Positions 1 to 7,996 of a DNA stretch of 41,709 nt are shown piece after piece. The stretch lies in NCBI GenBank assembly GCA_017551625.1, contig JAFZLF010000030.1, positions 1 through 41,709 of the forward strand. The letters run 5' to 3'. The notes under the pieces are model-generated. The model was not told where the DNA came from, made no database searches, and saw only the letters and a program-made list of their open reading frames with translations. The translations under genes were made by a program, and so were the position numbers. Positions within the stretch are counted from its first letter, which is position 1; each line of letters begins with the position of its first letter. This stretch comes from Clostridiales bacterium. GTDB lineage: Bacteria; Bacillota; Clostridia; Saccharofermentanales; Saccharofermentanaceae.

Positions 1-1
1 C

Positions 2-61
2 GACACGATCTCCAAACGACAGATTCCGATATGCAGTGATAACGTCCTTCAGTTCTGACAT
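2..61 (-). CDS. 5' end of a minus-strand gene, product unknown (partial)
   Basis: An ATG at 61 on the minus strand opens a frame of 20 codons that runs off the left edge of the window. The protein starts MSELKDVITAYRNLSFGD. A purine-rich stretch (GGGGAAGG) lies just upstream of the ATG, and a near-consensus promoter lies 30-60 bases further up on the same strand, so I take it as the real start of a gene. Too little protein is visible to name a family. Confidence 0.55.
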   Translation of the reverse strand, partial: MSELKDVITAYRNLSFGDRV

Positions 62-91
62 GACCCTTCCCCATTCAATTTGATTGCCTTT

Positions 92-120
92 ATTATACCG
101 AATAAATGTTCGCGCGTCAA
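92..120 (-). promoter_or_regulatory. sigma-A type promoter for the minus-strand partial gene
   Basis: On the minus strand the sequence reads TTGACG (120-115), a 17-base spacer, then TATAAT (97-92). This differs from the consensus by one base and has ideal spacing. It points at the partial gene starting at 61. Confidence 0.8.
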
Positions 121-251
121 CCTTTAACTTGAAATGAGCCAGTGCAATTATGTCACGCACAAAATCTTGAAGAAATGACATTTTGCGATAATATATGTGT
201 GAACAGATGCAACAAAACTTTATTGTAATCTCAGTGCAAGGAGATATTGAA

Positions 252-434
252 ATGTTTAAAAGGAAGGCTTTGGAGGCTCTTAAGGACTGGAAAGAGAACT
301 ATGCTCCCAAGTATGCAGCGTTACTTGAGGGAGCCAGGCGTGTCGGAAAGTCAACTATTGCTGATAAATTTGCAAAGCAAAACTACCGCTCTTCCCTTTT
401 GTCGAGGAATTATAAATTTGGACACTGTTTTTAG
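252..434 (+). pseudogene. Truncated AAA ATPase (DUF4143-type), N-terminal fragment
   Basis: From the ATG at 252, with an AAGGAG ribosome-binding site at 239-244, the frame codes MFKRKALEALKDWK, then a Walker A loop EGARRVGKST around residues 27-36, then FAKQNYRS. This is the usual opening of the bacterial AAA ATPases that carry a C-terminal DUF4143 domain and normally have about 400 residues. Here the frame changes character after about 45 residues and stops at 60, so Walker B, sensor and DUF4143 parts are missing. I see no continuation in the other frames before the next gene at 453. It is best read as a decayed remnant. The upstream GTG/ATG at 195 in the same frame has no convincing ribosome-binding site. 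Confidence 0.7.
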
Positions 435-452
435 ATTACTGAAAGAGGATAT

Positions 453-1307
453 ATGGGTGCTTGGGGTGTAAAGATATTCCAGAGCGATGTGGCGCTTGAT
501 GTAAAGGAAGAGTACAAAACTGAACTGCTTCGTGGCAGAAGTGACGAAGATGCTTTGCAGACTGTACTGGAATCCTGCCGTGATTTTGTAAATGACGCAG
601 AAGATCAATACGATTTTTGGTTTGCTATAGCTTCATATTCATATGATCTTGGCCGGCTTTTGCCTGAAGTGAAAGAGAAGGCTGTCTCTCTTATAGATGG
701 CGGAGGAGATCTTGAACGCTGGAAAGGCAGGGAGAAAGCAAAGCGCGAAGCTGTTCTGAATGAACTGAAAACAAAACTCCAGTCTGAGCAGCCGCCGAGA
801 AAAGAGTTCAAACCACTGAAAAAGAAATTGTCTCCTTTGATAGCTAACGACATCTATTATTTTCGGATTGACGATGAGGATTATAAAACCAATCCTTATT
901 ACAATTACTATGTATTTGTTCTCGTAGATGGTACAGGTTATGAGGATTTCAGGGTAAGAGGTTTTCTGGATGAATATCCTCTTGTATATCTGAAGATTTC
1001 AAAGACATTGCCGGATAAAATCGAGGACTTGGATGATATACCGGTGGCCATGGTCTATTATGCCGATAAAAAGGAAGAAAAGGATTCTGATCACCGTGTG
1101 TTAATGATGGACGGATTCAGAAACTTCAAAAAGCGTTTGAATTACTTGGGAAAATACGATTTTAAGCGCGAAAAATATATAGGACGCCGGTATGACAGGG
1201 TTTACGGTTATGTTCCTGTAATCCATGATGACGGTACCTGGCATGGTGTGATCTGCGATTGGAACTTGCTTATCCGCGATATTATCCATATCAAGGAAGT
1301 TGAATAA
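453..1307 (+). CDS. DUF4259-like protein of unknown function
   Basis: The 284-residue soluble protein begins MGAWGVKIFQSDVALDVKEE, the typical opening of the DUF4259-like family in Firmicutes. It is followed by FWFAIASYSYDLGRLLPEVKEKA (residues about 51-73), which I remember as the conserved segment of the clostridial branch of this family. A charged, helical middle (about 90-125) leads to a C-terminal half rich in aromatic residues and beta structure (YYFRIDDEDY, YYNYYVFVLVDG). There is no signal peptide or membrane segment. An AGAGGA motif lies 6-8 bases before the ATG. The gene directly follows the truncated ATPase. The function of the family is not known; it often appears as a single accessory gene. 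Confidence 0.75.
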   Translation: MGAWGVKIFQSDVALDVKEEYKTELLRGRSDEDALQTVLESCRDFVNDAEDQYDFWFAIASYSYDLGRLLPEVKEKAVSLIDGGGDLERWKGREKAKREAVLNELKTKLQSEQPPRKEFKPLKKKLSPLIANDIYYFRIDDEDYKTNPYYNYYVFVLVDGTGYEDFRVRGFLDEYPLVYLKISKTLPDKIEDLDDIPVAMVYYADKKEEKDSDHRVLMMDGFRNFKKRLNYLGKYDFKREKYIGRRYDRVYGYVPVIHDDGTWHGVICDWNLLIRDIIHIKEVE

Positions 1308-1483
1308 GGGATAACGAGTCCAAGTAATACAATAATGACTTGCTATTCGGGAAAAGATTTATGATCACGATAACAAAGCGTCAGCACTAAAGACTTTTTC
1401 CAGGTTTAACGATTGCGAAGAGTATGATTTATCGTAAAAACACTCGACTGCTGTTGAATAACTTGCCCCCAAAGATATAGTAC

Positions 1484-1513
1484 TTGCTTGAAAAGCAGCG
1501 TATATACTATAAT
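1484..1513 (+). promoter_or_regulatory. Possible promoter upstream of the hairpin terminator
   Basis: TTGCTT (1484-1489), an 18-base spacer, then TATAAT (1508-1513). The -10 box is perfect, the -35 box weak. The transcript would start only a few bases before the hairpin at 1525, so this may be a leader or a relic. Confidence 0.45.
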
Positions 1514-1524
1514 GCACCTGTATG

Positions 1525-1565
1525 CAGACAATGACGCCCTGCGGTATCGTTGTCTGTATCTTTTT
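1525..1565 (+). terminator. Rho-independent terminator-like hairpin
   Basis: Arms CAGACAATGACGCC (1525-1538) and GGTATCGTTGTCTG (1543-1556) pair over 14 positions with one mismatch and two G-T pairs around the loop CTGC. TATCTTTTTCT follows. It may end the DUF4259-like gene or act as an attenuator. Confidence 0.7.
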
Positions 1566-1799
1566 CTAAAGGATGTGATGGACATGAAACCCGTAATCGG
1601 AGTTCTCCTATAAGACGGATTCAAACAGTCAAAGGATTTTCGATGTGTTTGTGGATGCAGCTGCAACATAGATACAATTATGCCCATATGAAAATGACTT
1701 AAGTCACGTTTTTAAAAGGACTTTTCTCACTGATCAACCGTTCTGGAAAATGATATAACCTAATATAGAAAGTCAGATATCATATTTTCGGAGGACGGA

Positions 1800-2405
1800 A
1801 TGAATAGAAAAATCGGAATGATCGGCTCGCTCATCAACGCAATAACAGTGCTGGCATTCGCCTTCTGCATGCTGATAAAGTTCAACTTCGGGAGCTACTT
1901 TGTGTGCATATTCCTATCGCTGAGTTTCATTTGCATGATTGCAGCACTGGCCGACGAATGCACCGAAGACAATCGCGTGGCCGGAAAGGTGGCTATGATA
2001 TTGGCTGCCGTCTACGCGACCTTCATCATGGCCGTGTACTACACGCAGTGCACAACCGTGCAAAATGAGATCTTAACCGGCGATGCCGGGAGGATCCTGA
2101 AAATGTCCTCCCTGGGGCTATTCTTCAACTTTGACCTGCTGGGTTACGGCATCATGGCGCTCTCAACATTCTTCATCGGACTCACCGTAAATGCGAAGAA
2201 CAAAAAAGACCGGGCACTAAAGATATTGCTGCTGGTACACGGGATCTTCTTCCTGTCATGCACTTTCATGCCAATGACCGGAATGTTTGCGCACCACGAA
2301 GGCTCCTCATCAACGGACGGATACATCGCACTTGAGATCTGGTGCCTGTACTTTCTTCCGATCAGCATACTGTCCTGGATGCATTTCAAGGACGCCCAAA
2401 AATGA
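1800..2405 (+). CDS. Integral membrane protein, six predicted helices
   Basis: The 201-residue protein is almost wholly hydrophobic. I count six membrane segments at about 5-27, 31-50, 62-84, 105-128, 137-157 and 174-195. They are joined by short loops, including an acidic loop ADECTEDN after helix 2 and a polar loop AHHEGSSSTDG between helices 5 and 6. GGAGG at 1790-1794 sits five bases before the ATG. I recognise no enzyme or transporter motif. Similar small membrane proteins are common in Clostridia without an assigned role. The DUF3592-type gene downstream is on the other strand, so it forms no operon with it. Confidence 0.75.
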   Translation: MNRKIGMIGSLINAITVLAFAFCMLIKFNFGSYFVCIFLSLSFICMIAALADECTEDNRVAGKVAMILAAVYATFIMAVYYTQCTTVQNEILTGDAGRILKMSSLGLFFNFDLLGYGIMALSTFFIGLTVNAKNKKDRALKILLLVHGIFFLSCTFMPMTGMFAHHEGSSSTDGYIALEIWCLYFLPISILSWMHFKDAQK

Positions 2406-2501
2406 TGATTATTATCGCCGTTTTTCCAGAGGTTTTAGCATCGTAATGATATTATTGCATGTGACTGTTTCCCATTTGGAAAAACGGAGAGGCGCTGTCT
2501 G

Positions 2502-2972
2502 TCAGACTTTCAGTTTCTTTCCGATGCCGAAGAAGCAAAGACCTAAGAATAGTACGACAACGCCGGCGATAATCGTATAGGTGCCGCTTAAGTCAGGTTC
2601 GTCATGCTCTATATAATATGTGGAAGTATTGGAGGGATCGTAGTTGATCACCACGTTTTCACCCTTCCAATAAGCAAAGTCCGTCTCGCCTGAGCGAAGT
2701 TCAGAATCGCTAAAGATACTGCCGTCTTCAGGCTTGATTGTAGCAACATAAGCTATCTTCTCCTTACCACGACTGTAAGTCGTGCTCTCCTCAACATTTA
2801 CCACCACGCCGGTCGTTACGGATGAGCATCTATCTGCAGTCTGTTTTGTGGCTATGTATTCGGCACCTCCCCAGATCAGCAGAATAACACCCATAATGAG
2901 AAACATGATCGTTATATATACAGGATCAAAGGAATACTTAAGTCTTGTTTGAAGTCTTTCTAAATAAAACAT
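2502..2972 (-). CDS. DUF3592-type membrane protein
   Basis: The 156-residue protein has one membrane helix near the N-terminus (about 18-40, ITIMFLIMGVILLIWGG) and a second near the C-terminus (about 130-150, IIAGVVVLFLGLCFFGIG). Between them is a beta-rich extracytoplasmic domain with TTGVVVNVEES, AYVATIKPEDG and ENVVINYDPSN. This layout and the phrase V-x-Y-(D/N)P in the middle domain are typical of DUF3592 proteins. A GGAGAG motif precedes the ATG on the minus strand. The function of DUF3592 is unknown; the proteins are thought to sit in the cytoplasmic membrane. Confidence 0.75.
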   Translation of the reverse strand: MFYLERLQTRLKYSFDPVYITIMFLIMGVILLIWGGAEYIATKQTADRCSSVTTGVVVNVEESTTYSRGKEKIAYVATIKPEDGSIFSDSELRSGETDFAYWKGENVVINYDPSNTSTYYIEHDEPDLSGTYTIIAGVVVLFLGLCFFGIGKKLKV

Positions 2973-3156
2973 ACGGCTCTCCGAAAAGAAATACTTGATT
3001 GTTCAAACTCAATAATACTGCACTCATGAGAAAGTATAGCATTGGATCTTGGGAGGGCAAAGGCTCTTTTGTTCAGAAATAGACGAGTCTAATACAGAAA
3101 GCCTTTGGTTCAAACTGTCTCAAGTTACGGACCGTGTTTCCCGTTCTTCGGTCTGG

Positions 3157-3162
3157 TATAAT
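3157..3162 (+). promoter_or_regulatory. -10 box of the promoter for the TTG-start gene
   Basis: TATAAT at 3157-3162 lies inside what a naive gene call would take as coding sequence. Only a weak -35 box (GTGTTT, 3134-3139) is found at 17 bases. The position sets an upper limit for the start of the next gene. Confidence 0.6.
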
Positions 3163-3184
3163 GAGAAAAAAAGGAGATCACGAT

Positions 3185-3970
3185 TTGGATTTTCCACGCG
3201 AGGAGCTACTAGATAAATATGTGCGCATCTACGAACAGTGGATCGCCCCGTACGAGCCGGACTTTGAGGTGGCGGGCGGGATGACCCGCTACGTGAAGTT
3301 TAACGATGCCTGGAGAGGGCTCGACCCTTACGATAAGTTACTGATCTCAAGACTCACGCACGGTAAAAACACTTTCCCTAGAAAGCCTGCCGCCAAGCTC
3401 ACGAAAAATGCAGATCCGGCCAACTATGTCACTCTGAAGTATGACAGTGAGGGAAACCTGAAAGTAGCGCACCAAGGAGACCAGAGCAGCAACGAGCTGG
3501 CTTTTGTCTATGTTTCCAGGCAGTTGACGATCGGGTATTGGATCGATTCTACTAAGGACGGTGCCGTTTCTTATAGTCTCTATAATTTCGAATGGTATGA
3601 ATTCGATGATGCCGGACGGATCATCAGCGCAGAAGAATTTCGGGGCAGCGGAAGTCCTACGGACGACGTTATCATCAACTGTGAGTATTATGAATATGAC
3701 GGTGACGTTCTCTCGCACGCATGGCAGTTCAAAGAATTCCAGAAGTATCCGATGCAGATGACGGTAAACCTGGTCAGGCAAATGATGCCAGATCGCATCT
3801 TTAATCCGGATCAATTTGAATATATCTTTCAGCGCGCGGCAGATGGACTGGACTATACCTGCCACCATTACTATCGCAAGTCTCAAACTATCACGCGCCA
3901 GGGTCACGTAGCAGAAGAAACCCTTTCTCATCTGGCGGAGAACGGAATATGTCTGATTCTTGAAAAATGA
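3185..3970 (+). CDS. Conserved soluble protein of unknown function, TTG start
   Basis: I place the start at TTG 3185 because AAGGAG (3171-3176) lies eight bases before it, while the upstream GTG (3134) and ATG (3161) fall in or before the -10 box TATAAT. The 261-residue protein starts LDFPREELLDKYVRIYEQW (first residue read as Met) and has no signal peptide or membrane helix. It contains WRGLDPYDKLLISRLTHG (about 42-60), then a beta-rich, aromatic middle with NFEWYEFDDAGRI and CEYYEYDGDVLSHAWQF, and a helical C-terminal part. The Y-x-Y-D repeats resemble beta-strand repeats seen in some immunity-type proteins, but I cannot place it in a family. Confidence 0.7.
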   Translation: MDFPREELLDKYVRIYEQWIAPYEPDFEVAGGMTRYVKFNDAWRGLDPYDKLLISRLTHGKNTFPRKPAAKLTKNADPANYVTLKYDSEGNLKVAHQGDQSSNELAFVYVSRQLTIGYWIDSTKDGAVSYSLYNFEWYEFDDAGRIISAEEFRGSGSPTDDVIINCEYYEYDGDVLSHAWQFKEFQKYPMQMTVNLVRQMMPDRIFNPDQFEYIFQRAADGLDYTCHHYYRKSQTITRQGHVAEETLSHLAENGICLILEK

Positions 3971-4016
3971 ATCCTCTGTAACTACAACGGATCTCATCTT
4001 TCTTCTGCTTTCGCGT

Positions 4017-4022
4017 TATAAT
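4017..4022 (+). promoter_or_regulatory. -10 box for the MutS-like gene
   Basis: GCGTTATAATAGAG: TATAAT at 4017-4022, about 40 bases before the start codon. No clear -35 box is visible at the usual distance. Confidence 0.5.
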
Positions 4023-4062
4023 AGAGTCTAGAAATATTCTTTTCTTACTCGGGAGGCACCAT

Positions 4063-5808
4063 ATGGCCGTTGACATCAACAAACCCATCAGCATTCTTTA
4101 TCCGTATAGCGACGAAGCCGAATATACCCAGCTCAGTCCCCTCGCCTGCCACGACCTGGCGCTGGACACACTGTGCGCCACCCTTGCCCAGGGACCGAAG
4201 GAAGATGTCCTGATCATGGGCATCCTATCGAAACTCACCACGGACACCCGTGTCGCCGAGTATCGTCAGAAGGTCTTCGTCGACATTCTCAATCTCCCGG
4301 AGCTTCGTAAGAAGATGATGGAGCTCCTCGATAAGATCTCTTACATCAAGGACTTTAAGACCATGAAGCGCGGTTCCTCCGAGCGTATGGGACTGTGGGA
4401 TCTTCTCCACAAACTCGACGAGATCTCCGACTATATCAAGTGCGTCGAAGCCATGCAGGAGTGCCTCGGCAGCGCCGACCTCAAGTCTCAGGGACTTCTG
4501 GATCTGCGTGAATACATCAACGCCGTCTACACGGATTCTTTCTTCGCCGAGATGAAGGCGGATATCGAAAAGGTAAAGGCCGAGGCCTCCAGCGTAAAGA
4601 GCGTGACCGTCGGCATCAATGTCAACGAGCGTTTCGAGGCCAGTTCCCTCGGCCTCATCTCCATTAACGACACCCCTTTCAAGAAGTCCGGTATCGTCAG
4701 TAACTTCGCCGATGCCCTGAAGTCCAGAAACAAGCTCCACGAGGGCACGGACTGGGACGGCGACATGCACTACACCCCGGCGGAAGCAGAAGATGAAGGC
4801 AGCGGTGTCGTGGACCGGTTATCTGAGCTGTACTCGAAGGGAACTACGGGCGGCATCATCATGAGGAACGTAGCCAATGCCCATGCGACGACGGCGGCCG
4901 TGCCGAAGGGTGACGGAGTGGAGAGCACTACGTTCTACCTCGGTAAGATCGTTACGAAGCTCCTCGATACCCTCGTGAAGAAGCTCAGAGATACGCTGGG
5001 CAAATACGTAAACGTCGCCGTCATGAACATCTCCAAGCTCATCCCCGAGTTCGTCTTTTACATCCGCTTCGCCGAGTTCATCGAAGGCAACCTGAAGAAA
5101 GGCATGCCTTTCTGTGAGGCGTCTATCCTCTCCGAAAAAGATCTGTCCGATGGCTTTACCATGAAGGCCCGCGGCCTTTATAACCTGAAGCTCGCCATCT
5201 CTTCGAACCACAGTGAAGAGATCGTCTACAACGATCTGGACTTCGATGCGGACCATACCGTCTACATCCTGACCGGCGCGAACCGTGGCGGCAAGACGAC
5301 GATCACCCAGGCCGTTGGTCTCCTCTTCGTCCTGGCCCAGAGCGGTATCTATGTCCCGGCCAGTTCTTTTGAATATAAGCCGGTAGACAACATCCTCACC
5401 CACTTCCCTGCCGACGAAGACAAGACCATGGATCTCGGAAGACTCGGTGAAGAGTGTGTCCGCTTTAAGGAGCTCTACACAGAAGCCACCGAGGACAGCC
5501 TCATGCTCCTCAACGAGACCTTCTCGACCACATCTTTCGAAGAAGGCTATTACATCGCCAGAGACTCCGTGCGCGCCATCCTGAAGAAAGGGATCCGCAC
5601 GATCTATAACACGCACATGCATAAGCTCGCCTACGATGTGGATACCCTCAACGAAGGCGATGCGAAGGTAAAAGCATCGTCCCTCATCGTGAAAAATGAG
5701 GGTCCGAAGCGTTCCTTCAAGGTCGAGGTCGCACCTCCGGAGGGCATGAGTTTCGCCAAGGACATCGCCGAGAAATACGGTGTCACCTATGAGATGCTGA
5801 CGGAGTGA
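4063..5808 (+). CDS. Stand-alone MutS-like ATPase
   Basis: The 581-residue protein is mostly helical for about 350 residues, then has a MutS-type ATPase domain. The P-loop is TGANRGGKTT (G405 to T413), where mismatch-repair MutS has GPNMGGKS. Walker B is LMLLNETFSTT (480-490), with Asn in place of the usual Asp, followed by the signature SFEEGYYIAR and a switch-like NTHMHKLA. The mismatch-recognition and connector domains of MutS1 are absent, and so is the Smr domain of MutS2. It therefore belongs to the diverse MutS-related proteins whose role in repair is unproven. GGGAGG lies eight bases before the ATG. It stands alone, with its own -10 box at 4017. Confidence 0.85.
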   Translation: MAVDINKPISILYPYSDEAEYTQLSPLACHDLALDTLCATLAQGPKEDVLIMGILSKLTTDTRVAEYRQKVFVDILNLPELRKKMMELLDKISYIKDFKTMKRGSSERMGLWDLLHKLDEISDYIKCVEAMQECLGSADLKSQGLLDLREYINAVYTDSFFAEMKADIEKVKAEASSVKSVTVGINVNERFEASSLGLISINDTPFKKSGIVSNFADALKSRNKLHEGTDWDGDMHYTPAEAEDEGSGVVDRLSELYSKGTTGGIIMRNVANAHATTAAVPKGDGVESTTFYLGKIVTKLLDTLVKKLRDTLGKYVNVAVMNISKLIPEFVFYIRFAEFIEGNLKKGMPFCEASILSEKDLSDGFTMKARGLYNLKLAISSNHSEEIVYNDLDFDADHTVYILTGANRGGKTTITQAVGLLFVLAQSGIYVPASSFEYKPVDNILTHFPADEDKTMDLGRLGEECVRFKELYTEATEDSLMLLNETFSTTSFEEGYYIARDSVRAILKKGIRTIYNTHMHKLAYDVDTLNEGDAKVKASSLIVKNEGPKRSFKVEVAPPEGMSFAKDIAEKYGVTYEMLTE

Positions 5809-5821
5809 CAGGTTTTTGTCT

Positions 5822-5850
5822 TTTACATTCCCCCGATCCGCGGGTATAAT
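5822..5850 (+). promoter_or_regulatory. sigma-A type promoter
   Basis: TTTACA (5822-5827), a 17-base spacer and TATAAT (5845-5850). It drives the gene at 5884 and probably the downstream kinase-like gene. Confidence 0.8.
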
Positions 5851-5883
5851 GAACTTATCAAGTAAAGGAGGAGGGTAAAAAAG

Positions 5884-6960
5884 ATGAGAACATATATCAA
5901 AGTCTGGGTTATTATCGCACTGATCGCAGATCTGGCTGTCGTCGGGATTCTGGCAATTAAAAGCGATGATCTTCTCAAGTGCAACAGAACCTACAAGAAA
6001 GTCTATCCTTGTCATCAATATGAAGTTGTGGCCTATATTGATCCCATTATCGGTAATGATAACTCCAATACTTACCGTTCCTCTACGACGACTTCCAAGT
6101 CCGCTTCGAGCAAGAAGAGTTCCGAGCCTGTAAAGAACGAACCCAGTCTTGTGGTAGATGAGAGAATAGAAAGTGATGTACCTGTTATCATTGAGGTTCT
6201 TTTCGTCGTTGATCTCCTGATCGCCGTAACTGCGATCCTTCTTTATTATGTCATTTCAAATATGGCAGATAGAAAGCCGGTGCTGGGCGCACTTTTATCG
6301 CTGGCTATTATTGCTCTTGTCATCGGCACCGGCTATGCCTCTAAAAGTTTGTTCTATATTCTCGGCCGACCCGCGAAAATCACTGAATACCATTTTAACG
6401 CGCCGATCATCTACCTCTACGATGAGCAGGAGCGCGAAGCAACCGTCAAGCTTGACCTCAATGGCGAACTGACCTGCACCTATCCGAAGTATGACGAAGT
6501 GAACGGCTGGACCGTGAAGACATCTGCCGACGGTGTTCTGACCGATGCCTCCGGTCGTCAGTATGAATATCTTTACTGGGAAGCAGATGTGGATATGGAT
6601 CCGGATTTCTCGAAGGGCTTCTGCGTTCGTGGCGAAGATTCGGCCGCTTTCCTGGAAGAAGCGCTTTCCGATCTGGGTCTTTCTGACACGGAAGCAAATA
6701 CTTTCATCATGTACTGGCTCCCGCAGCTTCAGGAGAATCCGTATAATGTGATCGCGTTCCAGACCGACACTTACGAAGAAGTGGCAAAGCTTAATGTCGA
6801 CCCGCTTCCGGATACGGTCGTCCGAGTGAACATGCTTTTCTACGGATCCGATGAATATGTGGAAATGGAAGAGCAGGATCTTTCCGCGATGAACCCGTCA
6901 CTTGAAGAACGCGAAGGTTTCGTCCTCGTCGAGTGGGGCGGCGGCAAGCTCGGAGTGTAA
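5884..6960 (+). CDS. Conserved membrane-anchored protein of unknown function
   Basis: The 358-residue protein has an N-terminal helix (about 5-25), a Ser/Thr/Lys-rich extracellular loop (about 60-90), two further membrane helices (about 100-122 and 132-155), and a C-terminal domain of about 190 residues. That domain reads APIIYLYDEQEREATVKLDL, LNGELTCTYPKYD, YLYWEADVD, KGFCVRGEDS, ANTFIMYWLPQLQENPYN and EREGFVLVEWGGG. I know this domain as widespread in Firmicutes surface proteins (usual form KPVIYLYPE...), with no assigned function. GGAGGAGGG precedes the ATG by ten bases. The APH-like gene starts six bases after the stop, so the two probably form an operon. Confidence 0.8.
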   Translation: MRTYIKVWVIIALIADLAVVGILAIKSDDLLKCNRTYKKVYPCHQYEVVAYIDPIIGNDNSNTYRSSTTTSKSASSKKSSEPVKNEPSLVVDERIESDVPVIIEVLFVVDLLIAVTAILLYYVISNMADRKPVLGALLSLAIIALVIGTGYASKSLFYILGRPAKITEYHFNAPIIYLYDEQEREATVKLDLNGELTCTYPKYDEVNGWTVKTSADGVLTDASGRQYEYLYWEADVDMDPDFSKGFCVRGEDSAAFLEEALSDLGLSDTEANTFIMYWLPQLQENPYNVIAFQTDTYEEVAKLNVDPLPDTVVRVNMLFYGSDEYVEMEEQDLSAMNPSLEEREGFVLVEWGGGKLGV

Positions 6961-6965
6961 AAGAC

Positions 6966-7940
6966 ATGATCAGCAAAACGAAATACCAAGCTACAAATGA
7001 AGAAATAAGAAGTCTTTTCGAGAGCAACGGGATCGGCGTAGTGACCGGTACGGAGCCTCTCGGAGACGGAGAATTTAACGCAGCCTATAAAGTATCCTGC
7101 GAAGACGGAAAGGATTACGCGCTGAAAATCGCGCCGCCGGATGACGCCTCTGTTCTCACCTACGAGAAGAACATGATGGATTCCGAGGTTTTCTGGTACC
7201 GCCAGATGAAAGAAAACACCGACATCCTTTGTCCGGAGATCTTTGCGGTTGACTTTACTCACCGTATCATTAAGAGCTCGTGCTTTATCATGGAGATGAT
7301 GAAAGGAGAACCCATCTGGAAATGTGGTTTTACTCCGGAAGAATATGCGCAGGTACAGTCCCAGAAGATCGGGATGCTGACCAAGATCCATGCCGTCAGA
7401 AATGATAAGTACGGTTACCGTCAGACGGGACTTCGGGATTCCTGGTATGAGGCGCTTCGCGCCATGGCGGGAAACCTTGTAAATGACTGCAGAAACATCG
7501 GATATGAAACGCCGGACGGAGAGCGATTCATCGGGCTTATCGATAAGCATGAGAGTGCTCTGCGCCAGGCCCCCTGCCGCATGGTGAACTTTGACCTGTG
7601 GGACAGCAACATCCTGTATCACGACGGGCATCTGATCTGGATCGATCCCGAACGCGGCTTCTGGGGAGATCCGGTGGCTGATTTCATCACGGTGGGAAAA
7701 GGACAGAAGACTCCTCTTTCTGACAAGAAGGAGGAATTGGAGATATATAACAGGACCGCAGCCGAGAAGATCGAGCTTAACCGGAATACGGAGATAAGAT
7801 ATGCCTGCGCAGTCGCCTATCTTGCCCTAATCGAAGAAGTGGAGAAATACGTCAGATACGAGCCGGACCATCCGAATTACATCCGCAACACAGTGGATGC
7901 AAGAGATATGTACGATATGGCTTTCGATATCATGCGATGA
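6966..7940 (+). CDS. Aminoglycoside phosphotransferase (APH)-family kinase-like protein
   Basis: The 324-residue protein has the layout of the APH/choline-kinase fold. A glycine-rich N-terminal part (LGDGEFNAAYKVS) is followed by the lysine strand DYALKIAPP, a hinge SCFIMEMMKGEPIW, a catalytic loop MVNFDLWDSNIL (Asp at residue 210) and a metal-binding segment WIDPERGFWGDPVADF. In drug-modifying APH enzymes the catalytic loop reads HGD; here it is NFD. The Asp is kept and the His is lost. Substrate cannot be inferred, and nothing shows antibiotic resistance. I chose ATG 6966 over the upstream codon because GGAG (6952-6955) fits it; it follows the previous gene by five bases. Confidence 0.8.
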   Translation: MISKTKYQATNEEIRSLFESNGIGVVTGTEPLGDGEFNAAYKVSCEDGKDYALKIAPPDDASVLTYEKNMMDSEVFWYRQMKENTDILCPEIFAVDFTHRIIKSSCFIMEMMKGEPIWKCGFTPEEYAQVQSQKIGMLTKIHAVRNDKYGYRQTGLRDSWYEALRAMAGNLVNDCRNIGYETPDGERFIGLIDKHESALRQAPCRMVNFDLWDSNILYHDGHLIWIDPERGFWGDPVADFITVGKGQKTPLSDKKEELEIYNRTAAEKIELNRNTEIRYACAVAYLALIEEVEKYVRYEPDHPNYIRNTVDARDMYDMAFDIMR

Positions 7941-7996
7941 CAATACTTTGATGACGATACATTAAGGACGGATAGAGCCGGGAGACGGAACCCGGA

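Larger units (their letters stand above)
1308..1799. other. Non-coding stretch of about 490 bases with promoter, terminator hairpin and a micro-frame
   Basis: No credible protein-coding frame spans this stretch. It holds a TATAAT box at 1508-1513, a hairpin with a T-run at 1525-1565, and a ribosome-binding-site-like AAAGGATG followed by a short frame that starts MDMKPVIGVLL and stops after 11 codons (about 1579-1614). The rest, 1615-1789, shows no structure that I can name before the ribosome-binding site of the next gene at 1790. Confidence 0.6.

Noticed and set aside
1406..1687. Minus-strand frame of 93 codons
   Set aside because: It crosses the terminator hairpin and shows no ribosome-binding site or family features.
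3134..3184. Longer start of the gene at 3185 (GTG 3134 or ATG 3161)
   Set aside because: Both lie in or before the -10 box TATAAT at 3157-3162, while the TTG at 3185 has an AAGGAG at the right distance.
4819..6018. Long minus-strand frame of 399 codons
   Set aside because: It is antisense to the well-supported MutS-like gene and the start of the next gene, and its protein has no coherent domain.
6966..7940. Antibiotic-resistance gene
   Set aside because: The fold is APH-like, but the His of the HGD loop is missing and nothing links it with drugs.
7979..7996. Terminator between the convergent genes at 7940 and 7997
   Set aside because: CCGGG and CCCGG can pair, but there is no T-run on either strand.
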